Position numbers and translations under genes: made by a program
In this document: positions 5,350 to 6,580 of the stretch, one piece after another
How positions within the stretch are numbered: position 1 is the first letter of the stretch
Layout of the letters: every line of letters begins with the position of its first letter
Notes under the pieces: generated by a model
The model's input: the letters and a program-made list of their open reading frames with translations, nothing else
Told to the model about the DNA's origin: nothing
Database searches by the model: none
NCBI GenBank assembly: GCA_030643125.1
Contig: DAOWML010000134.1
Span: 1 to 6,580 of the forward strand
Direction: 5' to 3'
DNA: 6,580 bases
From: Bacteroidales bacterium
GTDB taxonomy: Bacteria; Bacteroidota; Bacteroidia; Bacteroidales; UBA12077

Positions 5350-6444
5350 ATGAAAACAATTTTAGTTGAAAAGGTTTTGCATCGGGACAAGAAGCGTGTT
5401 AAGCTCATTTTTAGTTTCGATGTTGAAATCATGCATATTATTGATACAATTGAGGATGTTGCATGGAGTTCAAGTATGAGCTGCTGGCATATTCCTTATA
5501 AGGAAACTTATTTAAATGATTTGAAAAATATTTTTAAAGATGAGGTTCAGATTGTTGATCGGAGCCACAAGATTCGACACAGCTTACATAATGATCTTGG
5601 TGATGAACATAAACGAGCTTTAAGCAGGTTTAAAATTTATTTAAGAAACAGAAGATATAGCGAGAGTACAGTTAAAAATTACGAAAAACGTATTCGTGAT
5701 TTTTTGGAGTTTTATCACGATAAAGAAATTGAACTGATAAGCAATGAAGATGTACAGTATTTTAATTATGAAAAGATAATTAAGAAAAGAGCATCTTATA
5801 CTTTGCAGAATCAGTTTGTTACCTCGTTAAAGCTGTTTTTAAAAACGGTATCGAAAAGCAAAATTGATATTGAGAGGGTTGAACGAGCAAAGGCATCAAA
5901 AAAATTGCCCGAAGTTTTTTCAAAAAAAGAAGTAGAAAAAATTTTAAACAGTACACAAAACCTGAAACATAAAACTATATTGCTAATAACTTATGGATGT
6001 GGGTTACGCAGAAGCGAAGTTGGTAAATTACAAATACAAGATGTAAATTCGGAACGTAAGTTGATGTTAGTGAGAAATGCCAAAGGGAAAAAAGATCGGT
6101 TTGTTCCATTATCGGAAAAACTAGTCGAAGCTTTAAGAGTTTATTATAAGAGCTACAAGCCACAAAGATATTTGTTTGAAACCGGCCCTGGTCGATCATA
6201 TCCGGGCGAAACAGCTTATAAAGTATTCAAAAATGCATTATTAAAATCAAAGATTAAAAAAGAAGTTGGAATTCATAGTTTACGTCATAGCTATGCTACA
6301 CATTTGCTGGAAAACGGAACAGATTTACGTTATATTCAAGAAATATTAGGCCATAAAAGTTCAAGAACTACCGAGATATATACACATGTAAGCAAACAAA
6401 ATATTAGTAATATAATTAGTCCCGCTGATGATTTAGAAATATAA
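5350..6444 (+). CDS. Tyrosine-type site-specific recombinase/integrase (XerC/D-like core with extra N-terminal domain)
   Basis: Catalyses DNA strand exchange through a covalent 3'-phosphotyrosine intermediate. The ATG at 5350 is preferred over the in-frame TTG at 5344; a TAA at 5335-5337 limits any extension. This gives 364 residues. Residues 1-70 form a small extra domain with WSSSMSCWHIPY (39-50) that standard Xer proteins of about 300 residues lack. A SAM-like core-binding domain follows (about 86-168, RRYSESTVKNYEKRI). The catalytic domain (186-348) has a complete active site: R220 in GCGLRRSEV, K245 in NAKGKKDRFVPL, H309 and R312 in HSLRHSYATH, H335 in LGHKSS and nucleophile Y344 in TTEIYTHV. 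The integron-integrase insertion before the HxxR motif is absent. The gene appears intact. It is not an obvious chromosomal XerC/D because of the N-terminal domain, and a mobile-element or local-rearrangement role is inferred. Its site is unknown; the 3' flank with a hairpin is the first place to look. Confidence 0.92.
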   Translation: MKTILVEKVLHRDKKRVKLIFSFDVEIMHIIDTIEDVAWSSSMSCWHIPYKETYLNDLKNIFKDEVQIVDRSHKIRHSLHNDLGDEHKRALSRFKIYLRNRRYSESTVKNYEKRIRDFLEFYHDKEIELISNEDVQYFNYEKIIKKRASYTLQNQFVTSLKLFLKTVSKSKIDIERVERAKASKKLPEVFSKKEVEKILNSTQNLKHKTILLITYGCGLRRSEVGKLQIQDVNSERKLMLVRNAKGKKDRFVPLSEKLVEALRVYYKSYKPQRYLFETGPGRSYPGETAYKVFKNALLKSKIKKEVGIHSLRHSYATHLLENGTDLRYIQEILGHKSSRTTEIYTHVSKQNISNIISPADDLEI

Positions 6445-6580
6445 AAACATTATATTTATATTTTGAATAATATAGGCACAATTTGTACTCATATGCAACA
6501 TATTTTGGTGTATATAAGTATAAAAAGTACTTATATAAACAAGTTATCGCCAATTTAAGCCCCCCAGACATCACAATTCA
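6445..6580. other. Non-coding 3' flank of the recombinase, possible attachment region
   Basis: No ORF begins here. The first 90 bases are very AT-rich. After the 10-bp hairpin the composition changes abruptly at GTTATCGCC (6543-6551) and a run of six C (6560-6565), which then leads to the window edge. A GTTA-type core beside a hairpin and next to a tyrosine recombinase is suggestive of an att or attI-like site. There is no second copy in the window to compare, so this is inference. Confidence 0.25.
6511..6537. repeat. Perfect 10-bp inverted repeat downstream of the recombinase
   Basis: TATATAAGTA (6511-6520) and TACTTATATA (6528-6537) pair perfectly around a 7-base loop. Further imperfect pairing (6508-6509 with 6539-6540) extends it. 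No T-run follows, so it is not a normal terminator. Its position 66 bp after the recombinase stop fits a protein-binding or recombination site, but chance palindromes are common in such AT-rich DNA. Confidence 0.55.

Noticed and set aside
5975..6199. Minus-strand 74-residue ORF
   Set aside because: Antisense to the catalytic domain of an intact recombinase; composition follows the complementary strand.
5350..6444. Integron integrase (IntI)
   Set aside because: The extra helix-containing insertion typical of IntI before the HxxR motif is missing, and no attC array is visible in the window.

Overview
The window is AT-rich chromosomal DNA, roughly one third G+C by eye, that looks like Bacteroidota, most likely a Bacteroidales/Marinilabiliales-type or flavobacterial relative. 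Four things point there. The hybrid histidine kinase has Bacteroidota-style boxes. One protein joins tandem HU-CCDC81-type domains to a SPOR domain, an architecture typical of this phylum. The arginine-decarboxylase-like enzyme belongs to the short (about 464-residue) clade known from Bacteroidota. The starts lack Shine-Dalgarno sequences, sit behind A/T-rich leaders, and have candidate TAnnTTTG-like promoter boxes nearby.

Layout, all on the + strand: (1) the 3' part of a membrane hybrid sensor kinase gene (periplasmic domain end, TM, PAS, PAS, HisKA, HATPase, REC) that runs off the left edge, ending at 2264; (2) a 214-bp AT-rich gap; (3) a 416-residue HU/HU–linker–TM–linker–SPOR protein (2479-3729); (4) a perfect intrinsic terminator whose T-tract runs into a candidate promoter; (5) the arginine-decarboxylase-like gene (3815-5209); (6) a 140-bp spacer with an imperfect inverted repeat; (7) a complete tyrosine recombinase (5350-6444); and (8) a 136-bp 3' flank with a perfect 10-bp hairpin. 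The genes do not look like one operon. Each has its own spacer, and a strong terminator separates the second from the third. No functional link among the four can be shown.

The most unusual feature is inside the HU/SPOR gene. Seven GC-rich, palindrome-containing units (24, 33 or 63 nt) lie in the disordered linkers, all in the same orientation and reading frame. The intact short unit encodes PARPAGGK. Three short copies are nearly pristine and two are decayed. The 63-nt copy looks like a fuller version from which the short units could arise by an in-frame 42-nt deletion. This resembles a dispersed palindromic element that has invaded and been tolerated in protein linkers, comparable in principle to Rickettsia palindromic elements. 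Alternatively it may be local expansion of a linker peptide. A genome-wide repeat search would decide between these. No CRISPR array, rRNA, tRNA or complete insertion sequence is visible.
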